A DNA stretch of 51,238 nucleotides from Nostoc sp. TH1S01 (GCA_018993265.1 JAGKSW010000112.1:1-51238), one strand, 5' to 3'. Positions 1-9,233 are shown, counted from the first letter of the stretch. A program made the numbers and translations. The notes: generated by a model not told the origin, from the sequence alone.

Positions 1-1
1 A

Positions 2-184
2 TTTATGCCGAACTGTACTAGTAGTATTGATTGTCAAACTTTGAATCATTCTGCCTTCTGGATTCTCCAACTTTGGAGCGATCGCATCTTGAGGTTGATT
101 ACCATAAAGGCGATCGTTAATTATAATCGAAGTCAGATCAGCAAAAGTAGGCTCCTGCGATACTATTTTTATAATGTAAATCAC
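2..184 (-). CDS. Possible 5' part of an unrecognised gene cut by the left window edge
   Basis: The minus strand is open from about 184 to the left edge and reads like protein, for example the stretch INDRLYGNQPQDAIAPKLEN near residues 22-41. A GTG at 182-184 would give 61 residues before the edge, and the frame is also open further upstream into the divergent DUF6464 gene, so the start is uncertain. No family was recognised. The two HIP1-like sites inside could keep several frames open by chance. The plus strand here (5-193) is also open but its translation is not protein-like. Low confidence. Confidence 0.3.
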   Translation of the reverse strand, partial: MIYIIKIVSQEPTFADLTSIIINDRLYGNQPQDAIAPKLENPEGRMIQSLTINTTSTVRHK

Positions 185-197
185 ATCACATAAACTT

Positions 198-551
198 ATG
201 GAGCCAGACTCTCTACCAACCGAGGTGATCCTGACGCACCCCCGTCAGTCCCTCGGTAAAGTGCAACTTGACTGGACACCCCAACCAGGAAACTATCTTG
301 ATTTTCAAGGTAAAACCTACGCTGTTCTAGAGCGGCGGCATAGATATCAATTTAAATCTGGGCGTTATCGACTGTATAATATAGCTCTCTACGTCCAATC
401 TGCTCAAAGACCAGCAGAAAAAAGTTTGCTAGATGGGCGGTGGGTGGTTGGTGATGCTACTTGCATTTATAACGCTCATTCTGAAATTGTCCGCTGTGCT
501 GTCAACCCCCACGGCCCTTGCAAGGACTGTCGCTACTATGAAAAAGTATGA
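198..551 (+). CDS. DUF6464 family protein
   Basis: This 117-residue soluble protein is recognised as the cyanobacterial DUF6464 family from its overall pattern: an N-terminal beta-rich part (PGNYLDFQGKTYAVLERRHR) and a C-terminal segment rich in cysteine, ending in a CxxC motif (CKDC) shortly before the stop. Two further cysteines (in DATCIY and VRCAV) could join the CxxC in binding a metal; that is inference. The function is unknown. The start is the first ATG in frame. The stop codon lies at the edge of a short tandem repeat (GAAGTATGAAGTGTGAA), and fmt converges on it from the other strand about 34 bases downstream. Confidence 0.8.
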   Translation: MEPDSLPTEVILTHPRQSLGKVQLDWTPQPGNYLDFQGKTYAVLERRHRYQFKSGRYRLYNIALYVQSAQRPAEKSLLDGRWVVGDATCIYNAHSEIVRCAVNPHGPCKDCRYYEKV

Positions 552-602
552 AGTGTGAATGATGAAGTATGAAAAATTCCAGACTTCAGACTTCAGACTT
601 CA
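545..602. repeat. Heptanucleotide repeats between DUF6464 and fmt
   Basis: Imperfect GAAGTAT units (545-571) are followed by an inverted run of AGACTTC units (582-602). Both are forms of the GAAGTCT heptamer seen elsewhere in the window, for example 35631-35660 and 47411-47438. The run overlaps the last codons and stop of fmt. Confidence 0.75.
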
Positions 603-1590
603 GAATTTCCCCCACTGTTAAACGAGTACCATTGACAAAATCCCATCCCGACTGGGGACGTTTACCAGCTAACTGAACTTCCTGTAATAATAATAAACCT
701 GCTCCAGTTTGGGCGATCGCACCTATTCCCTTGGCAATGCTTACTATTTCTCCAGGACTACCAGATATATTGGATAAATCAGGCAATTTTTGACGTATTG
801 TTGCTAATTCTGGTGGTATTTCTTCAGCGTAAGCAGAACCAAGGGGAAGGGTAGCTGTAATTTTGAGAGTCTGGTTACGAAAGGTTGTAAAACAATTAGG
901 ATAGAAACCCCGAATTTGATTGTGTAATTGTATGGCACTCTTTGACCAATCTAACTGGTAATCTTGCTTTTGAATTAAAGGTGCGTAAGTAGCTTCTGCG
1001 TTGTTTTGCGGAATTGGTTGAATTTCTTGATGCTTCAGTTTTAACAAAGTTTCTATTAGTAAATCTCCACCAATTGCGGCTAATCTCTCGGCTAAATTGT
1101 CAGCATTATCTAACAATCTAATTGGTGTGGTTGCTTTGAGTAGCATATCTCCTGTATCCATACCAGCATCCATTAACATGGTAGTAATTCCTGTTTCTAG
1201 TTCCCCATTACATAGACACCACTGAATTGGAGCCGCACCACGATACTTCGGTAAAATTGAGCCATGTACGTTAACGCAACCTAATTTAGGCATACTTAAG
1301 ATTTTTTTTGACAAAATCTGCCCATAAGCTACCACAACAAATACATCAGCTTCTGTTTGTTGCAGCTTGGTTAAAGTTTCACTATCTTTTTTCACTCGCT
1401 CTGGTTGCCACACTGGCAAATTCTGCTGGAGAGCAAGTGTTTTTACAGGCGAAGGAGTAAGTTTATTTCCACGTTCTCGACGTTTATCCGGTTGAGTAAC
1501 TACTGCCAAAATTTCAAATTCTGGATGATTCAGTAATTTTTCGAGAGTAGGAATAGCGAATTCCGGAGTACCAAAAAATACAACTTTCAT
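586..1590 (-). CDS. fmt: Methionyl-tRNA formyltransferase
   Basis: Fmt transfers the formyl group of 10-formyl-THF to initiator Met-tRNA in the cytoplasm. The 334 residues match the family length (about 315-335). The N-terminal Rossmann-like catalytic domain starts [11 protein letters not shown]. The formyltransferase signature around 105-118 ([15 protein letters not shown]) and the MDTGD motif give the triad N107, H109 and D145, equivalent to N106/H108/D144 of the E. coli enzyme. The C-terminal OB-like tRNA-binding domain follows from about residue 210. The ATG start gives the expected N-terminus. The last residues (ILKSEV and stop) are encoded by a heptamer repeat, so the natural C-terminus was probably altered by a repeat. 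The gene appears intact. Confidence 0.95.
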   Translation of the reverse strand: MKVVFFGTPEFAIPTLEKLLNHPEFEILAVVTQPDKRRERGNKLTPSPVKTLALQQNLPVWQPERVKKDSETLTKLQQTEADVFVVVAYGQILSKKILSMPKLGCVNVHGSILPKYRGAAPIQWCLCNGELETGITTMLMDAGMDTGDMLLKATTPIRLLDNADNLAERLAAIGGDLLIETLLKLKHQEIQPIPQNNAEATYAPLIQKQDYQLDWSKSAIQLHNQIRGFYPNCFTTFRNQTLKITATLPLGSAYAEEIPPELATIRQKLPDLSNISGSPGEIVSIAKGIGAIAQTGAGLLLLQEVQLAGKRPQSGWDFVNGTRLTVGEILKSEV

Positions 1591-2454
1591 TAATCAATAA
1601 TCAATGGTTAATAGTCTATAGGTAATATTTACTGAGTTATTTATTATTATCCTCCTTACTACTTATTTTCCACATGAAGTTGGCGAAATGAAGTTTTATT
1701 GATAAACTAAAAATAATTTAACTCAATATGTTGGTAAATTGATATCAACTTGATACTTTATTGGTGAGCTGATTCAGCCAGAGACAAAAACGAGCTTTGT
1801 GAGGTTTCCCAAAGCAAAGCTGTTCTACGGTTTTTGCCAAAATGCAGTTACTAGTTTAGCTGTAATTTTGCAATTGTTACAGTTAAATATGAATTTACTT
1901 CCAGGAGTGGATACTAACTCTGTTTTTCGAGTATCATATGTTGTGCGTCAGCTTTCCCAGCTTTTAAAGTAACGCCTCACTCACTTTCACCGTTACCGGG
2001 GTCTGCACTGTTGTAGCAGGTATAAATAGGGGAGCCTCCTGCGGCTTGGCAGTTGCTAAAGTCTATCCCAACAGTTCAGCTATTTGCTCTACCTGTAGGC
2101 TGCTAATATTTGTAGCCGACATCATACGCCTCATGCTTTTTAATCAAGCACCAGTTTCCTGGTGTGGATAATTGTGTATAAAGGCGTAGCAATTTAGTTT
2201 ATGCAGTAATTTTGTTGTTCATCTGCATTAATTTTGTGCTGGCAAAAAGGTCGCAAATAAATAGTATTTATTAAGCAAAAGGTGTAGGTAATGATAATAA
2301 ATTTTTGTGACACAGTGCAAGTTTAAAAAACTTATTTCTCACAATTCATTGAAACTGTGAGTTTGTTGTTATACCTGTAGTCATCATCTTTCTTCTTGCT
2401 ACATAGGCATCGATTGCTCCTCACACAGCACCCGCACTTCTAGAGAGTCTACAC
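1591..2454. other. 864-base intergenic region, no supported gene
   Basis: AT-rich DNA with no convincing coding frame. About 1960-2130 is more GC-rich and has short open stretches on both strands that could be decayed mobile-element coding sequence, but no motif is clear enough to name. A small hairpin (CACCAG, TTTC loop, CTGGTG) lies at 2149-2164. The stretch just before the next gene presumably carries its promoter; no clear -35/-10 pair was identified. Confidence 0.5.
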
Positions 2455-3795
2455 ATGCTCAAACCCCTCTTGCTGTCAGGATGGTTCCGTGTGCAACCAT
2501 TTCTCAATTCTGTTGTTCTAGTGATGCTGATTGCTCCTTTAATTGCAGCATCAGGTCACTCTACCTCTGCTAAACAATCCAAAGTAGTAGCTAAAATTAC
2601 TCCTGACGCTGGAGAATCGGAAACTGTACCTCAAGAGACAACTAATTTTGGTGAATCTGATTTAGCAGGAATGTTTCAAGATGCTCCTAACAACTCTAAC
2701 ACCGGAGGATCTATTTCAATTCCACAGAATCTGGTTATAGTTGGGGAAAAGCCAGTTGTACAAGCAAAAAAAATCGAGTCTTTAGTAGTAGCAGATTACG
2801 CAATTAAACATGGCTCTCACGCCAGCGGGGAGATAACTACTGCTGATCCCTTAGCAGCAGTAGAACTGGCTCCAATTCCCAATATCATCGTTCATAACCT
2901 CAAGTTGGCAAGAAAATTCTCAGCTGCTGAGATTGAATCATCAATGCCAGAAAATTATCTTGCATCAGCCAAAAATTCTCTTGTTGGCTCATCAAGATTA
3001 AATCGAATTCCAGGAATTGAGCCACTACCGCAAGAGCCAGAACAGGAATCGACAACTGATGCACCTGCAATGGAAGTACCAAGTGAGGAACAAGCAGAAC
3101 AAGTAGATCCTATCGGTAGTCCCCATCCAATTCCTTGGAAATGGATTGTGGCAACTCAAGAGGCGATTGGCTCTACAGGGAATTCGGGAGTGCGCTATTA
3201 CCGTAGTGTACCAGTGGTTTCTCCTGATGGTAAGTATGCTGTTTACAGCCGGGTGCAAATGGAAATTAAACCGGAAATGTATAACAGCCGTGTTAGTAGC
3301 ACAATGTTTATCGAAGATAGACAAACCAAGAAATTGCGGGTAATGGCTTCAACTTCTGAAATCAAAGATCCGCTATTGCATAATAATGTTGCCCCTCCAG
3401 AACAGATGCAAGAAAATGGGTCAATTGGGGTATTAGTTCCTGTTAGCTGGTCAGAAAAAAGCGATCGCTTTTTAGCACGTAAATTTGAGGGTGTATTCAA
3501 TACTGGTGACGCTACAGATCGTGCAGTTATTTGGGATCGACAAAAAAATCACACTAATACCGTTGCTCCTTCTCGCCAGGACGATGAACATGAAAAGATT
3601 GCAGTGTTGCTAGGTTGGAGTAAAAACCAACCAGATCATGTACTGTTCCGCGAAGGAGAAATGGGTGAAGAAGACTGGCCTTTAGTAAAAGTTGCTACTG
3701 ATGGCAAGACAGTAAATACCACAGATGCCGATCAGCCTGTAACTTTTGGTGATCAAACAGAAGTGTGGTCAGGCCCACAAGTTGCTACTCGATAA
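2455..3795 (+). CDS. Exported or membrane-anchored conserved hypothetical protein
   Basis: 446 residues of unknown function. A hydrophobic segment at about 17-32 (NSVVLVMLIAPLIAAS) after a short basic start suggests a signal peptide or N-terminal anchor. Residues 35-220 are low-complexity, rich in Ser, Glu, Pro and Ala, and probably disordered. From about 225 a compact domain begins with PIPWKWIVATQEA and YYRSVPVVSPDGKYAVYSR, resembling one WD/TolB-like beta-propeller blade, and contains VLVPVSWSEKSDRFLAR. It recalls exported cyanobacterial hypothetical proteins. A strong hairpin terminator lies 30 bases after the stop, so it is probably monocistronic. The ATG was chosen because it gives the signal-like N-terminus; no strong ribosome site is visible. 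Confidence 0.7.
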   Translation: MLKPLLLSGWFRVQPFLNSVVLVMLIAPLIAASGHSTSAKQSKVVAKITPDAGESETVPQETTNFGESDLAGMFQDAPNNSNTGGSISIPQNLVIVGEKPVVQAKKIESLVVADYAIKHGSHASGEITTADPLAAVELAPIPNIIVHNLKLARKFSAAEIESSMPENYLASAKNSLVGSSRLNRIPGIEPLPQEPEQESTTDAPAMEVPSEEQAEQVDPIGSPHPIPWKWIVATQEAIGSTGNSGVRYYRSVPVVSPDGKYAVYSRVQMEIKPEMYNSRVSSTMFIEDRQTKKLRVMASTSEIKDPLLHNNVAPPEQMQENGSIGVLVPVSWSEKSDRFLARKFEGVFNTGDATDRAVIWDRQKNHTNTVAPSRQDDEHEKIAVLLGWSKNQPDHVLFREGEMGEEDWPLVKVATDGKTVNTTDADQPVTFGDQTEVWSGPQVATR

Positions 3796-3824
3796 TTGCT
3801 AAATTTTATTAATAATTTTATTTA

Positions 3825-3860
3825 TTCCCGTTATTACAGCTAATAACGGGAAATTTTTTT
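3825..3860 (+). terminator. Rho-independent terminator
   Basis: A perfect 12-bp stem (TTCCCGTTATTA, loop CAGC, TAATAACGGGAA) runs into a T-rich tract, 30 bases after the stop of the exported hypothetical gene. It is the clearest intrinsic terminator in this part of the window. Confidence 0.85.
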
Positions 3861-3960
3861 GCAGAGCGAGTCATTTGTCTCTTGTCCCAATACGCTTGGG
3901 TTAAGGTGATGAGAGTTGATTTCTCAATTTCTGCTCTACCTATCAGACAATGAGCAAGAT

Positions 3961-4018
3961 TTGGGGGATTCTCCCCCAAACCCCCGATTGGGGGACGCAA
4001 CCGTCCCCCAAACCCCCT
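3961..4018. repeat. Multi-palindrome G/C-tract repeat
   Basis: Successive small palindromes built from GGGGG and CCCCC tracts: TGGGGGATTCTCCCCCA, then CCCCCGATTGGGGG, then GGGGGACGCAACCGTCCCCC. This is unlike the surrounding AT-rich DNA and looks like an interspersed cyanobacterial repeat able to fold into several hairpins or, on the minus strand, G-quadruplexes. Just downstream (4128-4155) is a short run of AATGAC(A/C) heptamers. Confidence 0.7.
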
Positions 4019-4198
4019 GCAAAATCATTTTTTCGTTTTTTGTTGAGTTATTATTTGTTGGTTTTTTTGTGATTTAGCTTTCTTATCTGAACCGTATTGT
4101 CCTTTATCCTGTGTTAATACAAATGACTAATGACCAATGACAAAGGACAACCTTCACTTCATTTAAATGTGTTTTAGCTGATCAACTTGATTAACTTT

Positions 4199-4495
4199 TC
4201 AAATTTTGAAACTCTGCATTCTTCTTCCACTATTCAGCAAACGTAATTGTTGGGAAAGTTGCAAAGATTTCACCCAAGGTTGTTCTGAAAGTTGCGAAAT
4301 AGCATTTGCGGATAATGTAGCGGTAAAAGTATCTTTGTCTGGAGTTACATCGCTCACGCCGACACTTTCTAAAACCGCGATCGCAGCATTTGTAATTGCT
4401 TCTGTATGGATAAATACAGTTAAACTTGGTGTTGTTGGGTCTTGAACATCATTAAGTGCCATCGCCAACGCTGCGCCTAGCTTCTGATAGTTCAT
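4199..4495 (-). CDS. Small protein resembling a free-standing subtilase prodomain
   Basis: 98 residues, downstream of the S8 protease gene on the same strand with a 120-base gap, so probably co-transcribed. Residues 24-90 (SLTVFIHTEA, TFTATLSANAISQLSEQP, SQQLRLL) follow the same pattern as residues 46-109 of the neighbouring protease (SLVFIYCDDD, RTAFLPIESLDALSEEP, SRKLKLR): a strand with VFI, a later TA.L strand, a (S/A)LSE.P helix end and a final basic/hydrophobic strand. That is the layout of an I9-type propeptide/inhibitor fold. AGGA 8 bases before the ATG supports the start. The role as protease inhibitor or folding helper is inferred from this resemblance and the position. Confidence 0.6.
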   Translation of the reverse strand: MNYQKLGAALAMALNDVQDPTTPSLTVFIHTEAITNAAIAVLESVGVSDVTPDKDTFTATLSANAISQLSEQPWVKSLQLSQQLRLLNSGRRMQSFKI

Positions 4496-4615
4496 AATTA
4501 TTTCCTGGGTAAAAGGGTAGGCAAGTTTAAAACTGTCCTAAGATTAACCTATCAAATTTTTAGTTTGTGATTACCTACCCTTATACAGACTTAATACACA
4601 AATCTATACGTCTTT

Positions 4616-6343
4616 TTACAGATTTTCAGTATTAATTAAACCATAGCCCCATTTGTTATCAAAGGTGCCAACCGATTTACCAGGAATATAACTGTTCTTA
4701 CGGAGTAACTCTTTGATGGCTTTGGGATCTAAATAGCGATCGCGCTGTAATAATAACGCTACCAAACCAGTAACAAAAGGTGTCGCCATACTAGTGCCAG
4801 CCATCGCCTGAAATTTAGAATTAACTGTCATCGAACGGTCTGAATTTGCATTAGAAGAAAGTGCGGAAACAATCATTGCTCCTGGTGCAGCGACATCGGG
4901 TTTTTGAGCATCATTGCGTAGCGGCCCTTCACTACTAAAATCAGAAATACTGTTGAGTTCTAAACCTACTTCGCGTACTTGGTTATCAATATCTGTGTAT
5001 TTAACTTTGGTTGTATAGGAAGCAACTGTCACAGCACTGTCAGCACATCCTGGCGCACCGATTTTCACAGAATCTTTGACACTAGTACCTGTAAAGAAAA
5101 CTGATGAACTATCATCTAAAGTCCATACATCCAGGCGAGTATCTTGAGCAGATGTATTACGGACTCTTAACTGCCAAATACCTCCCATCACTGGCGAGGG
5201 GCCATTACCCCGAATCTGCACAAAGAAATTATGGTCGCCGTTGGATTGATCTGGGCCTGGTGTGACAATTTGTACTCGTGCATCAGGCAGTTGATGATCT
5301 ACAGCTGGGTTGCCGTTAGGAATAATTCTTTGGAAGGGAGTAACAAAGCCGTTAGGACTGCGTAAGGAAACTTCTAATTCGCTATCTTTGGCATACCAAG
5401 CATTTAACCAGACAATGCCTACTTGATTTAACGGCACATTAAAGCGCATTCCTTTCATTCGGCCGCTGGCGATGGTGGCTTGACCATGAATATTGTCGTT
5501 ACCTTCGTTACCAGCTGCACAACAAACAATTCTGCCAGGGCCAGTTGCCGCGTCAATTACTTTGGAGAGAGAGTCAGTACCATCATGAGCATCAGCATGT
5601 CCACCCAAACTGAGATTGACAACTGCTGGCCGTCCTAATTCACCAGCTACCCGAAAAACATAACGGACAGCATCAGCAATGTGGGCATCTTGGAGGTCAG
5701 ATTTGATAATAATTAATTCTGCGTCTGGTGCGACACCACCGTAGGTAGCATCAGCACCAGACGCGATGCCTGCAACATGCGTACCATGACCGTCAGTATC
5801 TTGAGAAATAGATAGCAGGGCATCTGTTAGTTCCGCACCATAAGCGCCTTCTTTCACTCCTGGCCCTGGTATGGTTTGATCCCATAACCGTAAAATTCGC
5901 CCAGCAAAGGCAGGATGTTTTGCGTCAATACCGCTGTCAACTACACCGATAATTACACCTTTACCAGTTAGTCCAGTTTTATTTTTAAATTCTGGTAACT
6001 TCACAGCTTGGGGTGCAACATCCATCCGCAGTTTGAGTTTGCGTGATGGTTTAATTCGCTGGATGGCAGGTTCTTCAGATAAAGCATCTAAACTTTCAAT
6101 GGGCAGGAAAGCAGTACGCACATGGCCGGAATTCTGATTAACTTCTATGCCATATTGTGCCAAGTGGCTTAAATCTGCATCATCGTCACAGTAGATAAAA
6201 ACTAAACTTTTGGTAGGTTTGACAATACTTTTGGGTGCCATAATACCAAGCGATCGCTTGTGTGTCATCAAAGCTGGCAACCCTTCATTTTGATAATCTT
6301 CAACTGCCAACAGCAACCCAGGAGAAAGTTTTTCGTGTCTCAT
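4616..6343 (-). CDS. Subtilisin-like serine protease (peptidase S8)
   Basis: 575 residues with a full S8 catalytic set: Asp136 in GVVDSGIDAKHP, His186 in DGHGTHVAG, oxyanion Asn279 in AAGNEGN and Ser518 in AGTSMATP. No signal peptide is visible. Residues 46-110 form a probable I9-like prodomain. Between Asn279 and Ser518 there is an insert of about 130 residues (roughly 300-430: FNVPLNQVGIVWLNAWYAKD to SSSVFFTGTSV) that looks like an added beta-sandwich domain. It is an endopeptidase by family, probably intracellular given the missing signal; the substrate is unknown. It is followed by the 98-residue prodomain-like gene. The first ATG at 6343 fits the N-terminus. Confidence 0.9.
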   Translation of the reverse strand: MRHEKLSPGLLLAVEDYQNEGLPALMTHKRSLGIMAPKSIVKPTKSLVFIYCDDDADLSHLAQYGIEVNQNSGHVRTAFLPIESLDALSEEPAIQRIKPSRKLKLRMDVAPQAVKLPEFKNKTGLTGKGVIIGVVDSGIDAKHPAFAGRILRLWDQTIPGPGVKEGAYGAELTDALLSISQDTDGHGTHVAGIASGADATYGGVAPDAELIIIKSDLQDAHIADAVRYVFRVAGELGRPAVVNLSLGGHADAHDGTDSLSKVIDAATGPGRIVCCAAGNEGNDNIHGQATIASGRMKGMRFNVPLNQVGIVWLNAWYAKDSELEVSLRSPNGFVTPFQRIIPNGNPAVDHQLPDARVQIVTPGPDQSNGDHNFFVQIRGNGPSPVMGGIWQLRVRNTSAQDTRLDVWTLDDSSSVFFTGTSVKDSVKIGAPGCADSAVTVASYTTKVKYTDIDNQVREVGLELNSISDFSSEGPLRNDAQKPDVAAPGAMIVSALSSNANSDRSMTVNSKFQAMAGTSMATPFVTGLVALLLQRDRYLDPKAIKELLRKNSYIPGKSVGTFDNKWGYGLINTENL

Positions 6344-7303
6344 TGTAGCTTCAACCTCTATTCGATGGAAGACGAGTTATTTTAGTAATAGAAGTCACCC
6401 TAGATTAGTAATAGCTCGGTGATTTTTTGGCTTTACTGCTAGATAAATTAGGTTATCTATAGTCTTAATAGATAGCAGTAAATATGTTTATCAAAACAGA
6501 ATTCAGGAGTCAGGAGCCAGAATTCAGAATTAATTCTGTATTACTGACGAATGAATAAGTGGGGGTCTTCAATTAGTAATGAGTTTGAATCCTATACTAA
6601 TTGATTATGACTTCTGAATTCTTCTTCAAGAATGAGTCAATAACTCATAAATTTTAATGTTTAAATTTTCATAGCTCACTAATTTTCATGAATTATTTGT
6701 CTTCTCATTTAAGTTGTTGTAGCTGCTGAAATAGTCTGATGTCAATCAAGTTTGGAGAAATAATTATCTGAAGTCATCAGTAATCAGCAGCTAAATTAAC
6801 TATTTTTTCATAAATGCTTTTTAGTACTTCAGTGCCAACTCTCATGATTACGGAAAAAGTTTTAACTTTGCCGTTTTTCGTAAGTTTCCTCTTGTTGAGT
6901 CCGGCTAGTAGACGGTAGAGTTTCACCGATGTAATTAGTAAATTTTATAAATAAAAATTAATAAATATAAAGCAATCAAAACTCACATAGTTCGGTAACA
7001 ATTAATACAATAAAGTTCAGATAAGCCTTTTTCTTTTGCTGTTCCCCGTTCCCTGCGATGCACTGAGCTTGTCGAAGTGTTCCCTTGCCTCCACAGAGAA
7101 ACTTTCTTAACTGAACCGTATTGATAATTAATACAATTAAAAACTCCCAAGGCACATCCTGATTGTGGGCGAGGTCAATCTAAAATCCAAAATTGATTGA
7201 CCTATAGATAGTCATCTTCTTGTCATATTTATTGCTAATACTAAAAAGAAATCTAGCTAAAGATAAAAGCCTTGTATGTTCATCCAGATTTTTGGGAGGC
7301 AAA
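6344..7303. other. Intergenic region with dispersed repeats
   Basis: About 960 bases without a supported gene. Around 6503-6560 is a repeat rich in GAATTCAG motifs (AATTCAGGAGTCAGGAG, then CCAGAATTCAGAATT) with relatives at 13720-13775 and 23580-23640. Around 7053-7078 is the element GCACTGAGCTTGTCGAAGTG, whose reverse form occurs near 41096-41121. CTGAACCGTATTG at about 7112 also occurs at about 4086. The rest is AT-rich; the promoter of the downstream stress gene should lie in its last part. Confidence 0.6.
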
Positions 7304-7828
7304 ATGGCTTCAGGTAAACGCCAACACGCTATTGGCATATTTCGCGATCGCCAAATTGTACTACAAGCGATCAACGAATTAAGAAATACTGGCTTTTCGA
7401 TGAATCAGATTTCTGTAATTACTCACAAGCCGGAACTTGAGGGTAATAACACTAAAGAAAGTAATATTACTCAACCTGAAGGTGCAGCTATAGGTGCATT
7501 AGCAAGTGCCAGAACAGCAGGTTTACTGACCTTAGTCGCAGGTTTTGGCATTTTACTCATTCCTGGGTTTGGCCCAGCCTTAGCTGTAGAGTCTGCTTTA
7601 GCCACACTTTTAGGTAGTGGTGCTAGTGCAGCCGCAGGTGGAATGATTGGTGCGCTCCGAGGTTGGTTTGTTCCTGAAGAAGCAGCGCAACTGTATAATG
7701 ACCAAGTATTTCAAGGCAATTATTTGGTAACAATAGAAGGCACAGAAGCAGATATTATTCATGCTGAGCCAGTTCTTCAACGTTGGGGTATTCAGGAGTG
7801 GCGTGTTGTTGACGTGCCTGAGAATTGA
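7304..7828 (+). CDS. General stress protein, YflT-like domain
   Basis: 174 residues from the ATG at 7304, chosen because GGGAGG lies 8 bases upstream and the family's N-terminal pattern starts just after it. Residues 6-40 (QHAIGIFRDRQIVLQAINELRNTGFS) match the YflT / general stress protein 17M-type fold. A central Gly/Ala-rich hydrophobic stretch (LTLVAGFGILLIPGFGPALA and a later AGGMIGALRG) may insert in or lie on a membrane. The C-terminal part (NYLVTIEGTEADIIHAEPVL) repeats the ferredoxin-like pattern. Function unknown; the link to stress comes from the Bacillus relative. The in-frame upstream extension to 7220 is rejected because it lacks a ribosome site. Confidence 0.75.
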   Translation: MASGKRQHAIGIFRDRQIVLQAINELRNTGFSMNQISVITHKPELEGNNTKESNITQPEGAAIGALASARTAGLLTLVAGFGILLIPGFGPALAVESALATLLGSGASAAAGGMIGALRGWFVPEEAAQLYNDQVFQGNYLVTIEGTEADIIHAEPVLQRWGIQEWRVVDVPEN

Positions 7829-8009
7829 AAAAGTTGAGATGTCTGAATACCAAGACATAGCAAAGTGCTGAGTATAAAACCAGTATCCTCAAAGCTTTGA
7901 GCAATCCACATTGCCCTAAATTGTGATTACAGCTATTTTTCTCAAAATCGTCAAATTCAGTTTCTTGTTAACCTGTAAAGTAGAAATTTTTTGAGTATCA
8001 GGAGTAGCC

Positions 8010-8687
8010 ATGTACGTGCTGATTGGTGGAGCAGGTTTAGTAGGGCTTTCTTTGGCTCAAAAATTGGTAGAACTAGGGCATACTGTTGCCGTCATTGATA
8101 TTGATCCTAATGCTTGCCGCTATGCCCGTGAACAAGTGGGCGCAATGGCGTTTGAAGGCAGTGCTGTCAGTACAGAAGTTTTGTTAGAAGCAGGAATTCG
8201 CAAAGCAGATGCCTTAGTAGCAGTCCTCAGAAGTGATGCTTTGAACTTGGCGATGGTGACTTTAGCTAAACATTATGGTGTACCGCATATTTTGAGTCGG
8301 CTACGTCATGGTGATTTTGCAGAACCGCTACGTTTAGCAGGTGCAAACCATGTGATTAGCACCGTTGAACTATCAGTTTCCACAATGGTAAATGCCATTG
8401 AATATCCCCAGGTAGAATCAATGATGCACTTTGAGCAGGGACAGATTGAAGTGTTAAAACTGGCGATTCCCAATAATTGTTATGTAGTGAATCGCAGCTT
8501 AGCTGAAATTGCTCAAGATGCTCGATTTCCGACTGGCTCTCTCATTATTGGCTATCAACCTCATCCTCACGAAGATTTGATGATACCTAATGGTAGTACA
8601 GTCCTCGAACCAGGTTCGACTGTATTGATTGTCACCAAGCCAGGTTCTTTACATCAAGTCATTGATTTTATCGAAGGTTGTCAGTAG
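8010..8687 (+). CDS. trkA: TrkA family potassium uptake protein
   Basis: 225-residue peripheral regulatory subunit of a Trk/Ktr K+ transporter. The N-terminal RCK (TrkA_N) Rossmann domain begins MYVLIGGAGLVGLSLAQKL with a GxGxxG dinucleotide-binding loop, the acidic ribose-binding end of strand 2 (VIDIDP) and the motif ADALVAVLRSDALNLAMV. The TrkA_C domain occupies about 140-225 (VLKLAIPNNCYVVNRSLAEI to PGSTVLIVTKPGS). CAGGAG lies 5 bases before the ATG. The length fits single-RCK cyanobacterial proteins. No membrane subunit is adjacent, so the partner must be encoded elsewhere. The start of the following lipoprotein gene is only 5 bases past the stop, so the two are probably co-transcribed. 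Confidence 0.88.
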   Translation: MYVLIGGAGLVGLSLAQKLVELGHTVAVIDIDPNACRYAREQVGAMAFEGSAVSTEVLLEAGIRKADALVAVLRSDALNLAMVTLAKHYGVPHILSRLRHGDFAEPLRLAGANHVISTVELSVSTMVNAIEYPQVESMMHFEQGQIEVLKLAIPNNCYVVNRSLAEIAQDARFPTGSLIIGYQPHPHEDLMIPNGSTVLEPGSTVLIVTKPGSLHQVIDFIEGCQ

Positions 8688-8692
8688 TTTTC

Positions 8693-9232
8693 ATGAAGTT
8701 TTATTTACAGATTATTTTAGCGATCGCAGTTATTTTCCTATCTGCTTGTCAAGCCTCAGAAAATTCCCTAAATTCACAAACTCAGCCAACTCCAATTAGT
8801 CAGACATACAAAATAGTGAATTTAGATCCGAATTTTAAAATAGCAATGGGTCAGACTATTTATGTTCCCATCTATTCCGAAATTTATCATCACAATCGCC
8901 AAGAAATTTTTAATTTAGCAGCTACACTTAGTATTCGGAATACAGATGTAGCTAATCCTATAATTATTACTTCTGTGCGTTATTATGACTCTAACGGCAA
9001 ATTAATTGCACCATATTTAGACAAACCAATTCAACTAGATGCCCTGGCTTCTACAGAATTTTTTGTGAATCGCAATGATAGCCGAGGCGGTGTAGGGGCA
9101 AATTTTATTGTTGAGTGGGTATCATCAACAAAAATATCTGAGCCGATAGTTGAAGCTGTGATGATTGGTACTGACTTTCAGCAAGGAATTTCTTTTATTA
9201 GCCCTGGCAAAGTCATCAAAAATCAAAAGTGA
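8693..9232 (+). CDS. DUF3124 lipoprotein
   Basis: 179 residues from the ATG at 8693. The N-terminus is a lipoprotein signal: hydrophobic ILAIAVIFLSAC with the lipobox Cys in LSAC, followed by a polar Ser/Gln linker. The rest matches DUF3124: GQTIYVPIYSEIYHH, LAATLSIRNTD, ITSVRYYDSNGKLI and ANFIVEWVS. It should be anchored in the periplasm; function unknown. The frame extends upstream to a TTG that would overlap trkA, but that start would bury the signal peptide. A repeat cassette begins just after the stop. Confidence 0.85.
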   Translation: MKFYLQIILAIAVIFLSACQASENSLNSQTQPTPISQTYKIVNLDPNFKIAMGQTIYVPIYSEIYHHNRQEIFNLAATLSIRNTDVANPIIITSVRYYDSNGKLIAPYLDKPIQLDALASTEFFVNRNDSRGGVGANFIVEWVSSTKISEPIVEAVMIGTDFQQGISFISPGKVIKNQK

Positions 9233-9233
9233 T

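Noticed and set aside
5-193. Plus-strand open frame of 62 codons at the left edge
   Set aside because: The translation has no protein-like pattern and no ribosome site; the minus strand is more plausible, though also weak.
1960-2200. Possible TnpB or transposase remnant
   Set aside because: Short open stretches exist on both strands, but no zinc-finger or catalytic motif could be read with confidence.
3961-4018. Terminator for the exported hypothetical gene
   Set aside because: A much better intrinsic terminator lies at 3825-3860; the G/C tracts look like an interspersed repeat.
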